This document shows positions 1 through 8,400 of a DNA stretch of 64,000 bases, piece by piece; the stretch's first letter is position 1; every line of letters begins with the position of its first letter. The notes beneath the pieces were generated by a model. It saw nothing but the letters and a program-made list of their open reading frames with translations. It searched no databases and was not told the DNA's origin. Origin of the DNA: Chitinimonas arctica. Its GTDB lineage: Bacteria; Pseudomonadota; Gammaproteobacteria; Burkholderiales; Chitinimonadaceae. Position numbers and translations under genes: made by a program. Location of the stretch: contig NZ_CP041730.1 in NCBI RefSeq assembly GCF_007431345.1, positions 186,001 through 250,000 of the forward strand, read 5' to 3'.

Positions 1-191
1 TCCGGCTGGAGCGGCCAGCCGGTGGCGCAGTCTAGCGGCGGGTAGGCCAGCAGGGTGGCGGCCTCGGCCAGCAACGCCTCGCGCGATTGCGGGGAACGCT
101 CGGCCAGCCAGCTCAGCCAGTCGCCGCCGAGGCCGGCGGCTTGGCAGGCCTGCGTCAGCTCGGCCAGGGTCAGGGGGGCATCAAAGTGCAT
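1..191 (-). CDS. gspE: GspE-type secretion ATPase, N-terminal fragment (runs off left edge)
   Basis: Only the first 63 codons are inside the window; the gene continues past base 1. The visible part starts MHFDAPLTLAEL and holds a leucine- and alanine-rich helical stretch, in keeping with the N-terminal domain of GspE/PilB ATPases. No Walker motif is visible, so the name rests mainly on position. The ATG (191-189) overlaps the end of gspF by 11 bases, so the two genes are translationally coupled. GspE-family proteins are cytoplasmic hexameric ATPases that drive pseudopilus assembly together with the GspF platform. An unrelated gene is possible but less likely. Confidence 0.6.
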   Translation of the reverse strand, partial: MHFDAPLTLAELTQACQAAGLGGDWLSWLAERSPQSREALLAEAATLLAYPPLDCATGWPLQP

Positions 192-1365
192 TGGCCATCT
201 CGAAAATCGGGGTATACAGCATCAATACAATGGCGCCGATGACCAGGCCGATGCCGACCATCAGCACCGGTTCGATCAGCCGGCCAGCCACATCGAGCCA
301 GGCAGCCACTTCCTGGTCGTAGAAATCGGCGATCCGTTCCAGCATCTCGTCCAGCTGGCCGGACGATTCGCCGGCCAACAGCAAGCGGTCGGCCACTTCG
401 GTACTGAGGCCTTGCTCCGCCATCACCCGCGACAAAGGGTGCCCCTCGCTGACCGCCCTGCCCGCTTGCTGCAAGCGCGCCTGCATGGCCAAGGGCAAGG
501 CGGCCTCGCTCATCCTCATGGCAGCGAGGACGCTGACGCCGCTGCGCAGCAGCATCCCCAGGGTGCGGTAAAGGCGGGCCAATTGCAGGGTCCAGACCTT
601 GTCCCCCAGCCAGGGCGTGCGCAACACGCGGCGGAACACGCCGGCGCGGACAGCCGGTTGCAGCGCCACGAGCAAGCCGCCCAGGGGCAGCGCCAGGCAC
701 AGCCCCCAGGCCAGCCAGGGATACCCGTTGACCAGGCTGCCCCAAGCCTGCACCAGGCGCGACATATCCGTCTGCCTGGGCACATCCTCGAATACCGCGC
801 TGAAACGCGGCACCACATACAGCAACAAAAAGGTCACCACCAGATAGCCGACCCCGACCAGGATCGCCGGATAGACGGCGGCCGCCAGCAGTTGGCCGCG
901 AATGGCATCGACCTGGCGCTGGTAGTGCATAAAGCGCTGGATGGCGGCGCGCACGCTGCCGGTGGTTTCGCTGGCGCGCAGCATGGCCAGGTAAAGCGCC
1001 GGAAAGACCGAGGGCAAGGCCGCCATCGCTTCCGACAGCTGTTTGCCGTGCCGTAGGCCTTGCAACAGGCTGTCGTAGACGGCCCGGTGCCGCCCGGTCC
1101 GGTCGTTGCGGCCAAGGATCTCGATCGCATCGACGATAGGCTGGCCGGCTTCCAGCAAGGCGTGCAATTGCTGGTTGAACACCAGCAGCTTGAAGGCCGC
1201 GGCGCCCTTGAGACGCGGCAGGCCGTGCCGGACCGGTCGCAGCGTCAGCAATCGACCGCCGCTTGCTGCCAGCACGCGACGCGCTTCTGCTTCATCGGCG
1301 GCTTCCAGCTCAACCTGCCTCACTTGGGCGTCGGCTTGTAGCACCTTGGCGCGGTAGCGCATCAA
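181..1365 (-). CDS. gspF: Type II secretion inner-membrane platform protein GspF
   Basis: The product is 394 residues, the usual GspF/PilC length. It has two cytoplasmic T2SSF domains (roughly residues 65-190 and 265-390). The first contains LHALLEAGQPIVDAIEIL and the second LGMLLRSGVSVLAAM, the repeated GspF signature. Membrane segments lie near residues 165-187, 215-235 and 365-385, the last in the motif PVLMVGIGLVIGAIVLMLY. GspF is the polytopic platform that links the GspE ATPase to pseudopilus assembly. The start is ATGATG, so Met1 or Met2 could be used. The gene is separated from gspG and the secretin by an Rhs cassette, which is unusual because F normally lies next to G. Confidence 0.93.
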   Translation of the reverse strand: MMRYRAKVLQADAQVRQVELEAADEAEARRVLAASGGRLLTLRPVRHGLPRLKGAAAFKLLVFNQQLHALLEAGQPIVDAIEILGRNDRTGRHRAVYDSLLQGLRHGKQLSEAMAALPSVFPALYLAMLRASETTGSVRAAIQRFMHYQRQVDAIRGQLLAAAVYPAILVGVGYLVVTFLLLYVVPRFSAVFEDVPRQTDMSRLVQAWGSLVNGYPWLAWGLCLALPLGGLLVALQPAVRAGVFRRVLRTPWLGDKVWTLQLARLYRTLGMLLRSGVSVLAAMRMSEAALPLAMQARLQQAGRAVSEGHPLSRVMAEQGLSTEVADRLLLAGESSGQLDEMLERIADFYDQEVAAWLDVAGRLIEPVLMVGIGLVIGAIVLMLYTPIFEMANAL

Positions 1366-1532
1366 TTAATCTCGCAGCTTGCCACAAAGGCATTGAATGC
1401 GTACGTGTAGTCCGCCGAGGAAAGCAGCAGATGTTCTGGGATAGTCATGCTGCATTTTATGGAATAGATCATTGCCGCACTAAGGACACTTGCCCCTATC
1501 GAGCCGAGCCGAGATGTTCCGTGACAAGTCAT
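1362..1532 (-). CDS. Possible small coupled gene ahead of gspF (56 aa)
   Basis: An open frame starting at ATG 1532 encodes 56 residues with one short hydrophobic stretch (LGSIGASVLSAAMIYSI). It ends in a TGA that overlaps the gspF start as ATGA, the usual geometry of translational coupling. The only ribosome-binding candidate (GAGG) touches the ATG, which is too close. I recognise no family. It could equally be the untranslated leader of gspF or a leftover from the event that placed the Rhs cassette here. Confidence 0.22.
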   Translation of the reverse strand: MTCHGTSRLGSIGASVLSAAMIYSIKCSMTIPEHLLLSSADYTYAFNAFVASCEIN

Positions 1533-1586
1533 CCTCGCAGAGTGCAGCCGCAATCCTATTGGGGTAAATTCGCTTCATTCCCCAAG

Positions 1587-2138
1587 CTATTCGCCCAGAG
1601 GCGAACAGTCCTCCGGTGGATCCGCCCATTCGCCCAACGGATCTTTGGGCGGAAGCGGTTGCGCGCGGGCAGCACAGATGTACCCGCCTTTGGGGAGGGG
1701 AATCAGTTCCAGAAATTCGTTTTCGCATACCGTCGAAATGCTCACCCCCCACTCGGCCTTACCCGGCTCCGGCATTTCGTCCATGCAACCTTTCGAAGTT
1801 GCTGTAATAGTTTCGATTACGATACACCCTTGTAGGCCTGTGACCTTATCTGCGGGGGTCACGCGCGTAGCGTAAGTGCTGAGAAAGGCTGCTCCAGTCA
1901 TGTTCAATGCATTGCACTCTCCAACGCGCGGCGTACTTTCCGTTCTGCTGGGAATGGACAAACCCCCACAGGCTGCCCCCACGGTACTTCCCCGCGAGGT
2001 ATAGACGCCGCTGACGACCGTGTCGATTCTAGCCTCATACACGGGTGTTTCAAGAGAGGCCGATTGACTAACAATCGATGAAGTTACCAGCGCGAATATG
2101 CTAAAGCGGCGCCAGCCGCTTTTAAAATAGTTACGCAT
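1587..2138 (-). CDS. Secreted hypothetical protein downstream of Rhs protein
   Basis: The product is 183 residues from ATG 2138, two bases after the stop of the preceding membrane-protein gene. An in-frame TTG at 2144 is a weaker alternative. The N-terminus has a basic stretch (MRNYFKSGWRRF) followed by a hydrophobic core ending in SQSAS, a likely Sec signal peptide. The mature part carries several cysteines and a proline-rich tail, suggesting a periplasmic or secreted disulfide protein. I recognise no family. As the last gene of the Rhs cassette it could be a periplasmic immunity or accessory factor; that is inference from position only. Confidence 0.65.
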   Translation of the reverse strand: MRNYFKSGWRRFSIFALVTSSIVSQSASLETPVYEARIDTVVSGVYTSRGSTVGAACGGLSIPSRTESTPRVGECNALNMTGAAFLSTYATRVTPADKVTGLQGCIVIETITATSKGCMDEMPEPGKAEWGVSISTVCENEFLELIPLPKGGYICAARAQPLPPKDPLGEWADPPEDCSPLGE

Positions 2139-2140
2139 TT

Positions 2141-2542
2141 TCAAGGCCTTACTTCCTGAGCTTGTTTTGTTTTACTAATAAGCAGATCTATTCTTGCACG
2201 CAAATATTTTCCGAGAAAATAAGCCGTCACTCCGACGAGCAGCATGGCCGGTGTCACACCATGTGTAATCATTTCACTCAGCGAGGAAAGATGGCTAAAG
2301 AAATAGTTCACATTCATCATCATTAAAACGAAAATGTTCCATACCACTTCCATCAAGAATAAGACAATGACGGCCTCGGGCCACTTCACCCGTCCAGAAA
2401 CTCCCATCAAGCTCATCGGAATGGCCACAGCCAAAGTCATGCTAAGCGTGCCATGCTCCAAGCAGGCAAGGACCATCGTCTCGCAGATCTTATAGCTAAG
2501 TAGCAGCACAAAAAGACGAAACACCAGCTTAATGATTTTCAT
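2141..2542 (-). CDS. Small polytopic membrane protein, candidate Rhs immunity protein
   Basis: The product is 133 residues starting MKIIKLVFRLF at ATG 2542, six bases after an AAAGGAAA ribosome-binding site. This start lies just past the stop of the Rhs gene, and an upstream in-frame start inside the Rhs gene has no such site. About four hydrophobic segments are visible, near residues 5-22, 32-48, 53-75 and 95-112, so it should sit in the inner membrane. Genes directly behind Rhs proteins often encode immunity proteins for the Rhs tip. Several transmembrane segments would fit a tip that acts on the membrane or from the periplasm. No family is recognised. Confidence 0.65.
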   Translation of the reverse strand: MKIIKLVFRLFVLLLSYKICETMVLACLEHGTLSMTLAVAIPMSLMGVSGRVKWPEAVIVLFLMEVVWNIFVLMMMNVNYFFSHLSSLSEMITHGVTPAMLLVGVTAYFLGKYLRARIDLLISKTKQAQEVRP

Positions 2543-2577
2543 GCAATTTCCTTTAGAAATCCCCAAGTACTGCCGAT

Positions 2578-5500
2578 CTAAAAACTTTTCGTCATGCACT
2601 TGTTGTAGTTAGTCTCGCACGTCGTCATGGCATCCGTATCCACGGAACCATCTGGTGCGTTTGCCTTTCCATAACAGGCTGTTCTATCCTGATGACAGCA
2701 GAGTGTCGGAGTACGCGCGCAGGCACCCCTTACATTAACCTTGCATTGCTGTTGAAGCTTCCCATTTAGCCATGCCCAGCCACAATAATCGCGTTTGCAT
2801 TCTTGATAGCGCGGGGCATCATCACCCGGGTCATAAGGTTTTTTCGGCTCCCTCGGTAAATCAAAATGCGCACCCGGCTCCATGGATTTACATCCAATAC
2901 CACCACGCGTGCATTGAATTTCCAGACCAAACGGATCGACAAACAACAGCGGGTTTGCACCGACATAAAGGTAAGTGTTGCTCCCTCCAGCCAAGCCAAT
3001 CGGATCGGACTGGATATAGCGTCCAGAAGCCGGATCATAGTCCCGGAAGTAGTTATAGTGCAGACCGCTTTCGACGTCATAGTACTGCCCGTCGAAGCGG
3101 AGGTTGTAGACAAACTTACTGCCAGTCTTCGCGGGGTCTTGGTTGGGTTGAACCGTGCCGAATCCGTCACTATCCCAACGCCACACGACCTTGTTGGCGG
3201 TATCTGTTACCACCCGTGGCGAGCCAAGCTCATCCGGCTGCACATAAAAGACGGTTACACCTGCGCCATTCGGTCGCAGCGTTGCAACCGGCAGGTTCTC
3301 CAGCCAAACCGTTTCTTGTACCAACTTGCCCGCCGCATCATATTCGCCCAATAGATGACCTTGCAGATCGTAGACAAACAGACCGCCGGTTTTGCTAAAC
3401 CGCTGACCTAGGCCGTTGTATTGATAGTTGGTCGTAACGCTGCCCTTCTTGACGGACACCATGCGTCCGCGGCTGTCGTAAGTGAAGGTGCGTGTCGCAT
3501 CCTTCACGATGCTGCCGGCAGCATCGACGCTGATCGGAGAGACGACGCCGGTAGCGACGTTGGTGATGGCATTCAGCTTGTTGCCGCTGTAGTCATAGGT
3601 GTTACCGCTGCTACCGCTCTCGTCCGGCGCCCAGCTCAGTCGATTGCTATTGCCATCGTACGCATAAGTGAAGTTACGCCCCGCATTGCTTTTTTCCCAG
3701 ACCAAGCGGTCCAATTCATCGTACGCGAATGTTTGGTTGCGCTTGCCATCGAGCACATCAACAATGCCGGTTAGATTACCGACGGCATCGCGTTCCAGTT
3801 TGCGCGTCAAGGCGCCCTCGGAGCTGATATTGACCAATTGTCCAGCCAAATCGAACAAACGCTGATGGCGCTTTCCATTGGCCCAAGACCAAGCCATCGG
3901 TATTTTACTCAGGGGCAGCCAACTGAGATCACTGATGATGGCAGTGCCATTCACGCTCACACCATTTGGCTGGCTTTGATTCGAAGCATAATTGAAGCCA
4001 ATGACTTGACCGGAGGGGGTAGTGAGACTGTTTAGCCTACCCGCCGCATCCCGATTATAACGGGTAGTTAGATTAATACTCCCTACCGTTTGCGTCAGCA
4101 AATTGATTTGCCCAAGCCCATCGTAGCCAAAACCAACCGTGGCGCCACCACCGACAATGCTGCTTAGCGCACCAATACGCGCCGAGTCGTAAGTATAATT
4201 TATGAGGGGACCACCAGCGTAACTGATGCTCGCCACACGTCCGATCACATCGTAGGTGTAAGTGCTGACTTTACCACGGGCATCGGTCCGAGTTTTGATC
4301 AAACCGTTTGGTAGGTAAGTATATTGCTCAATACCCGTATCGGGACTTTGTCTTTTTAGCGTCTGGCCCAGGCCATTGACCGTATAATTTGTGCTCTGCC
4401 CATCTGGCGTAATGACGCTGGCTATCTGGCCAAGAACGTTATAGCCAGAGAGGATGGAATTCCCATCGGGACGTGTCGAACTAATTAGTGAATTCAATCC
4501 ATCATAAGCGTATGTATTGCTTCGACCAAGCGCATCGACCTGATCAATGAGATTACCGTTGGCATCATAGCTGAAGCGGGTGACCTTCCCCAGTCCATTG
4601 CTGATTGAGTCGAGCTTTCCCGTCAATGGATCGTAAGTGAAGATTTGTTTCGTGACGACGCCCAAAGCATTAGTTCGACTTTCGGTCAATGGCCGACCTG
4701 CGTTATCCAAGGTGTAGGCGATACGCCCTCCGGTGGCATCTTGGATAGTAGTTAGTCGATCTGCGCTGTCATAAGTAAAGCTAGCGCTTCCGCCATTTGG
4801 CCGCGAAACCGAAGCCAATTGTCCATGTAACGTGTATGTGTAAGTCGTGCGGCTACCATTGGTGGTCAGCTCAATGAGACGACCAAGGTCGTCGTAAACA
4901 TAGCTCGTCACCTCGCCGGTGGGGGCCGTGATACGGAGAGGACGGCCATGCGCATCGTTCTCGTTAATCGTCCAGGTATGATCCAGGGCATTAGCAACGC
5001 TAATCAACGCACCGCTGTTGTCATAGCTGTAACGCGTCTTGCCGGTGCGGGGGTCGGTGACGCTCGTCACCCGACCGGCCGCATCGTGGGTATAGGTCCA
5101 CGTCTGGCTTTGTCCACCCGCAGTCATCGTTTTCGTCAGCGAATTGCCTTGACCGTCATAGGTATACGTCACTTTGTTGAGTGGCGTGTTCAGTTCCAGC
5201 AATTTGCTCTGCGTACTGTCGGTCCGTTCGGTGCTCACCAAACCGTTTGGATAGGTCGTGGTAACCAGCGTGCCGGTACTGTCATATTTGCGGCTGGTGG
5301 TATTGCCATTGAAATCCGCGTAAGTATTCGGCCGGCCGATATTGTCGTACCCGATGGTCCGCGCGGATCCATCGCTTCGCGCAATGGTTGTCGGTTGTAG
5401 CGCGCCCTTTTTTGCGAAGGTGAAGCTGCGCGCAACCCCGCGTGCATCGGTCAAGACACGGCTGCCGTCACCGCTATCCACCAACGTGGTCGTACCAAGT

Positions 5501-6492
5501 CCATCGGGGCCGCTGACCGTACTGACCAACTTAGCCGGGGTATAGCTAATCTTTTCAATCAGCGCCCCAGCTGCGTCGTCAACCTGAGTTAGCAGCTGCG
5601 GTGCACCTTCATGATGATACTGATATCGCTCGCCGCTCCCCGCCGGACCGTAAACGGCGGCCAAGTTGCCTATCGTATCGTAGCTATAATTGAGTACATA
5701 GCCGCCAGGTCCAGCGATCTGGCGCAGCGCCCCATTGGCTTGGTAATAAAACGAAAGTACCCGCCCGCCCATCGACGTGACCGTAGCGAGATTGCCGGCC
5801 GGATCATAATCGAGGTTGGCGCTCCAGCCGTTCGCCTGGGTAAAGGCGCTCAACTTATACACGTTGCCGGGTCCCGTCGGCTTGAATGTCTGCACCCTGC
5901 CATCGCGCCACGTCACTGTATAAGCCGCACAATTGCTGACCACTTGATTAATCGCCGTCAAGTTTTCAGGATTGGGGGCTGGGGTAGAATCGCTGTTGGT
6001 CTCGGTCGGCGCGATGCACTCGACCGACGCCTTGCGATCACTCATGACTCTCCACGGGCCGGTGGCAGTATCGCTGCTAAGCATCAATTGCTCGCCCTGC
6101 GCCCCAAAGATCACGGCTCGGCCCGGCCAATTGAAGGTCCGCGTTTCGTAATAAGTGGTCGGCTGGCCGTCCGACTCCCGAATCTTGTAGAACGGCCCAT
6201 AGGTATGCGTAAAACGCGTATATGGTCGGATCAGGAACAACTGCTCGGTGAGGAATGGCAAAGTCCAGCCGGGATTCCCCAATGCACCAGCGGGTACCTG
6301 GAAGGCGGCGTGTGCATTTGCACTACTATAAGTTCTAACCAAGGAAAGCTCGGGTTCGGCTACATTCTCGTAATCGACGACGGAATGACTGTAGCTCGCG
6401 TTGGCGGGATGAATGGCCGCAAAAGTGGAGACTGGCAACGCGGCAACGGCAAATACTTTCGCCACAGCGAAAGCAGGAAAATTCAACTTCAC
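2578..6492 (-). CDS. Rhs/YD-repeat protein with Sec signal peptide and cysteine-rich tip
   Basis: The product is 1304 residues, starting at GTG 6492 with AAGGAAG eight bases upstream. Residues 1-32 look like a Sec signal peptide (FAVAALPVSTFAAIHPANA). From about residue 200 to 1160 there are dozens of YD repeats of the form YDxxGRLxxxTxxxG, which build the Rhs cocoon shell. The core closes with the conserved YFRDYDPASGRYIQSDPIGL and DPFGLE. The last 115 or so residues form a different module with 11 cysteines. Rhs proteins carry variable C-terminal toxins; this tip is not one I recognise. A Sec signal and a T2SS neighbourhood suggest export through the periplasm rather than type VI delivery. 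Two small genes follow and may give immunity. Confidence 0.9.
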   Translation of the reverse strand: MKLNFPAFAVAKVFAVAALPVSTFAAIHPANASYSHSVVDYENVAEPELSLVRTYSSANAHAAFQVPAGALGNPGWTLPFLTEQLFLIRPYTRFTHTYGPFYKIRESDGQPTTYYETRTFNWPGRAVIFGAQGEQLMLSSDTATGPWRVMSDRKASVECIAPTETNSDSTPAPNPENLTAINQVVSNCAAYTVTWRDGRVQTFKPTGPGNVYKLSAFTQANGWSANLDYDPAGNLATVTSMGGRVLSFYYQANGALRQIAGPGGYVLNYSYDTIGNLAAVYGPAGSGERYQYHHEGAPQLLTQVDDAAGALIEKISYTPAKLVSTVSGPDGLGTTTLVDSGDGSRVLTDARGVARSFTFAKKGALQPTTIARSDGSARTIGYDNIGRPNTYADFNGNTTSRKYDSTGTLVTTTYPNGLVSTERTDSTQSKLLELNTPLNKVTYTYDGQGNSLTKTMTAGGQSQTWTYTHDAAGRVTSVTDPRTGKTRYSYDNSGALISVANALDHTWTINENDAHGRPLRITAPTGEVTSYVYDDLGRLIELTTNGSRTTYTYTLHGQLASVSRPNGGSASFTYDSADRLTTIQDATGGRIAYTLDNAGRPLTESRTNALGVVTKQIFTYDPLTGKLDSISNGLGKVTRFSYDANGNLIDQVDALGRSNTYAYDGLNSLISSTRPDGNSILSGYNVLGQIASVITPDGQSTNYTVNGLGQTLKRQSPDTGIEQYTYLPNGLIKTRTDARGKVSTYTYDVIGRVASISYAGGPLINYTYDSARIGALSSIVGGGATVGFGYDGLGQINLLTQTVGSINLTTRYNRDAAGRLNSLTTPSGQVIGFNYASNQSQPNGVSVNGTAIISDLSWLPLSKIPMAWSWANGKRHQRLFDLAGQLVNISSEGALTRKLERDAVGNLTGIVDVLDGKRNQTFAYDELDRLVWEKSNAGRNFTYAYDGNSNRLSWAPDESGSSGNTYDYSGNKLNAITNVATGVVSPISVDAAGSIVKDATRTFTYDSRGRMVSVKKGSVTTNYQYNGLGQRFSKTGGLFVYDLQGHLLGEYDAAGKLVQETVWLENLPVATLRPNGAGVTVFYVQPDELGSPRVVTDTANKVVWRWDSDGFGTVQPNQDPAKTGSKFVYNLRFDGQYYDVESGLHYNYFRDYDPASGRYIQSDPIGLAGGSNTYLYVGANPLLFVDPFGLEIQCTRGGIGCKSMEPGAHFDLPREPKKPYDPGDDAPRYQECKRDYCGWAWLNGKLQQQCKVNVRGACARTPTLCCHQDRTACYGKANAPDGSVDTDAMTTCETNYNKCMTKSF

Positions 6493-7104
6493 TATTTCTT
6501 CCTTGGAATATTTCGAACACGCCAGTACCGCATTACAAAGATTGCAATGTATTAGCTAGTAAAGACATCTAACGCTTTACCGAAAAACAACCCCATCCGC
6601 TCATTGCCCATAAACGAGCGCAACAAGGTACCTGGCTGGGCACACGCACCAACCAGAGAGCAATCGAAAAAGGGAACAGCCGACTCGCCTACCCAGAGCG
6701 GCCGGTACTTTACCATAAAACAAAAAATATGCAAGTATTTCAATACCTTGCAAGCGAGCAACAGGCATTGAAATCTCTTGAAAAGTCGCCTACACAAGGC
6801 CTCTGCCGGGTTTGGGGTCCAGTAAAAAGCGAGGCCTGCAACACGCTTGATCCAGGAGGGGGAGGGATGAATGTCCTATGCGACGCGCTCAACTTGGGGG
6901 TTAGGAATTTCCCTGGCCCATGCCGCTGGGCCCCTCCCTCGCTGACACATGCCCACAAGTACCAGCAGGACAAATAAGCGGATTTTTAAAATTGCAGAGA
7001 TAAATAAGCCACTTTGAATTGTCTTGAAAAAACATCCCCTGCGTTGACAAGGCTAGCGCTCGCCTCAACGCATATAGACGAACCCAGACGTCCCAACGCT
7101 TTAT
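6493..7104. other. Intergenic region between gspG and the Rhs cassette
   Basis: About 610 bases hold no gene I can support. The side next to gspG carries a terminator-like hairpin, listed separately. The part upstream of the Rhs gene must contain its promoter and has an AAGGAAG ribosome-binding site close to the GTG start. The short frames around 6,550-6,975 lack family resemblance and convincing ribosome-binding sites. This segment is where continuity of the secretion operon is lost. Confidence 0.6.
7025..7071 (-). terminator. Rho-independent-like terminator after gspG
   Basis: Read on the minus strand, GCGTTG pairs with CAACGC and AGGC pairs with GCCT inside it, with a three-base bulge and an eight-base loop. 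A run of six T follows about eight bases after the stem. It lies 35-80 bases past the gspG stop. If it works, transcription of the secretin-pseudopilin operon ends here and gspFE need another promoter. Confidence 0.5.
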
Positions 7105-7536
7105 TCACTTAGCCTCGACGCTGTCCCAATTGGTCACATCGGCATCGTCGCCGCTACCGCCAGGCTTACCATCCTTGCCATAAGCGACAATATCGGCATC
7201 GCGCCCTTGGTCGCCGGGCGACTTGTAGACATAGGCATGACCCCAGGGGTCGGCCGGTACGCGCTTCTTCAGGTACGGACCGCGCCAGTTGCCTTCATTG
7301 GCTGGTGCCGCCACCAGCGCAGCCAGGCCTTGCGCGGTGGTCGGGTAGCTGCCGACATCGACCCGGTATTGGTCGAGCGCCTTGTCGAAACCGTCGATTT
7401 GCGCACGGGCGACCTGGGTTTGCGATTTGCCGATCTGCGAGAAGTACTTGGGACCGACGAAACCGGCCAGCAGGCCGATGATCAGCAGGACGACCAGCAG
7501 TTCAAGTAAGGTAAAACCAGCGTGTTTGGCTCTCAT
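7105..7536 (-). CDS. gspG: Major type II secretion pseudopilin GspG
   Basis: The product is 143 residues from ATG 7536, which overlaps the preceding stop as ATGA. The prepilin signal is textbook: MRAKHAG followed by FTLLELLVVLLIIGLLAG, cleaved after Gly7, with Glu at position +5. The GspG family core is present (YPTTAQGLAAL, then GPYLKK, DPWGHAYVY). So is the C-terminal aspartate-rich calcium loop (DADIVAYGKDGKPGGSG and a DDADVTNW end). GspG forms the helical pseudopilus pushed through the secretin. It is the last gene before a probable terminator and the Rhs cassette. The longer in-frame upstream extension is rejected because the cleavage motif must lie near the start. Confidence 0.95.
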   Translation of the reverse strand: MRAKHAGFTLLELLVVLLIIGLLAGFVGPKYFSQIGKSQTQVARAQIDGFDKALDQYRVDVGSYPTTAQGLAALVAAPANEGNWRGPYLKKRVPADPWGHAYVYKSPGDQGRDADIVAYGKDGKPGGSGDDADVTNWDSVEAK

Positions 7537-8027
7537 TTTCGGCTTTTTTCCGGTTCGGTCGGGGCATCCGGCCCCGTATCGGGTTGATAGATAAACTGCC
7601 AATCTCGGTAGTGCTTGGCGCCCTTGAAACTTGCCAGCTCAGTTGGAAAGCCATCGATCTTCTGCGGCGCCTGCATGGAGAGGGAGTACACCCCCATGAT
7701 GCCGCCACTGGGGGCCGGTACCAGGCCCCACTCCTGCGTGGCGCGGATCGGGTCACGGTACAAGCGGCGCAATGGCCGCTGCGGCCGAAGTGGGCGCTGG
7801 TCCAACAACAATACGTCCAGCGTGGGCGGATAGCGCACGCTGCCGCTGCCATTGCGGTAATAGGCACGGATAGCAGCTTGGTAGGCCTGGCCGACATAGA
7901 GCAGCTCGGCTTCACGTTCACGCAGCTCGGCCGTACGGCTATTCTCCAGCGCGCGCGTGGTCAGCACCGCCAGGATGGCGACCAGGAACAACGCAACCAA
8001 GTAGCTGAAGCCCTGCTGGCGCCGCAT
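7533..8027 (-). CDS. Atypical prepilin-like minor pseudopilin
   Basis: The product is 164 residues from ATG 8027, overlapping the previous stop as TGATG. It opens MRRQQG followed by FSYLVALFLVAILAVLTTR, a prepilin-like leader in which the usual Glu at +5 is absent, so assembly into a pilus fibre may differ. Conserved parts follow (YPPTLDVLLLDQRP, then RRLYRDPI and EWGLVPAPSGGIMGVYSLS). They resemble the small pseudopilins of betaproteobacterial secretion clusters, where a disulfide-free C-terminal domain follows one long helix. It lies in an overlapping run with two other pseudopilins and gspG, so it is probably a minor pseudopilin or an initiation factor. Confidence 0.75.
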   Translation of the reverse strand: MRRQQGFSYLVALFLVAILAVLTTRALENSRTAELREREAELLYVGQAYQAAIRAYYRNGSGSVRYPPTLDVLLLDQRPLRPQRPLRRLYRDPIRATQEWGLVPAPSGGIMGVYSLSMQAPQKIDGFPTELASFKGAKHYRDWQFIYQPDTGPDAPTEPEKSRK

Positions 8028-8398
8028 CACCAGTCCTTGAACCAGCTTTTGTCACGTGCTTGGCCGGGCGCCGCACTGCGAACGTCGGCGATAGCGCCGG
8101 TACCGCTCTCGGTCGGTGCAATCGGCAGCCAGCTCTCCTTGCTCTGCGTCAGCGGGTCGATCGGGATGCGGCGCAGGTATTTATGGTCGACCAAGTCTTG
8201 CAGCGTTTCAGGGTATTTGCCCTTGTCGGCGTAAAACTTATCGATGGCATCGCGCAGCAGGTACAGATCCTCGCGCAGCACATCCTCCTTGGCCCGGTCC
8301 AGATTGCCGAAATAGCGTGGCGCGGCCAGCGACAGCAGCGTGGCGATGATGGCCAAGGTGACCAGCAATTCGATCAGGGTAAAGCCCTTGGTGCGCAT
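8027..8398 (-). CDS. GspG-like pseudopilin
   Basis: The product is 123 residues from ATG 8398, two bases past the previous stop; a GTG nine bases earlier is a weaker alternative. The leader MRTKG followed by FTLIELLVTLAIIATLL is a classical class III prepilin signal with Glu at +5. The mature part keeps the GspG layout (DAIDKFYADKGKYPETLQDL, then RIPIDPLTQ), but the calcium loop is replaced by a short tail ending KSWFKDW. It should be cut by the prepilin peptidase and enter the pseudopilus. Several GspG-like proteins side by side are typical of non-canonical T2SS clusters. Confidence 0.85.
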   Translation of the reverse strand: MRTKGFTLIELLVTLAIIATLLSLAAPRYFGNLDRAKEDVLREDLYLLRDAIDKFYADKGKYPETLQDLVDHKYLRRIPIDPLTQSKESWLPIAPTESGTGAIADVRSAAPGQARDKSWFKDW

Positions 8399-8400
8399 GC

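Noticed and set aside
55..1056. Long plus-strand open frame opposite gspF
   Set aside because: It lies antisense to a clear GspF and its composition is the usual GC-rich shadow; no family likeness.
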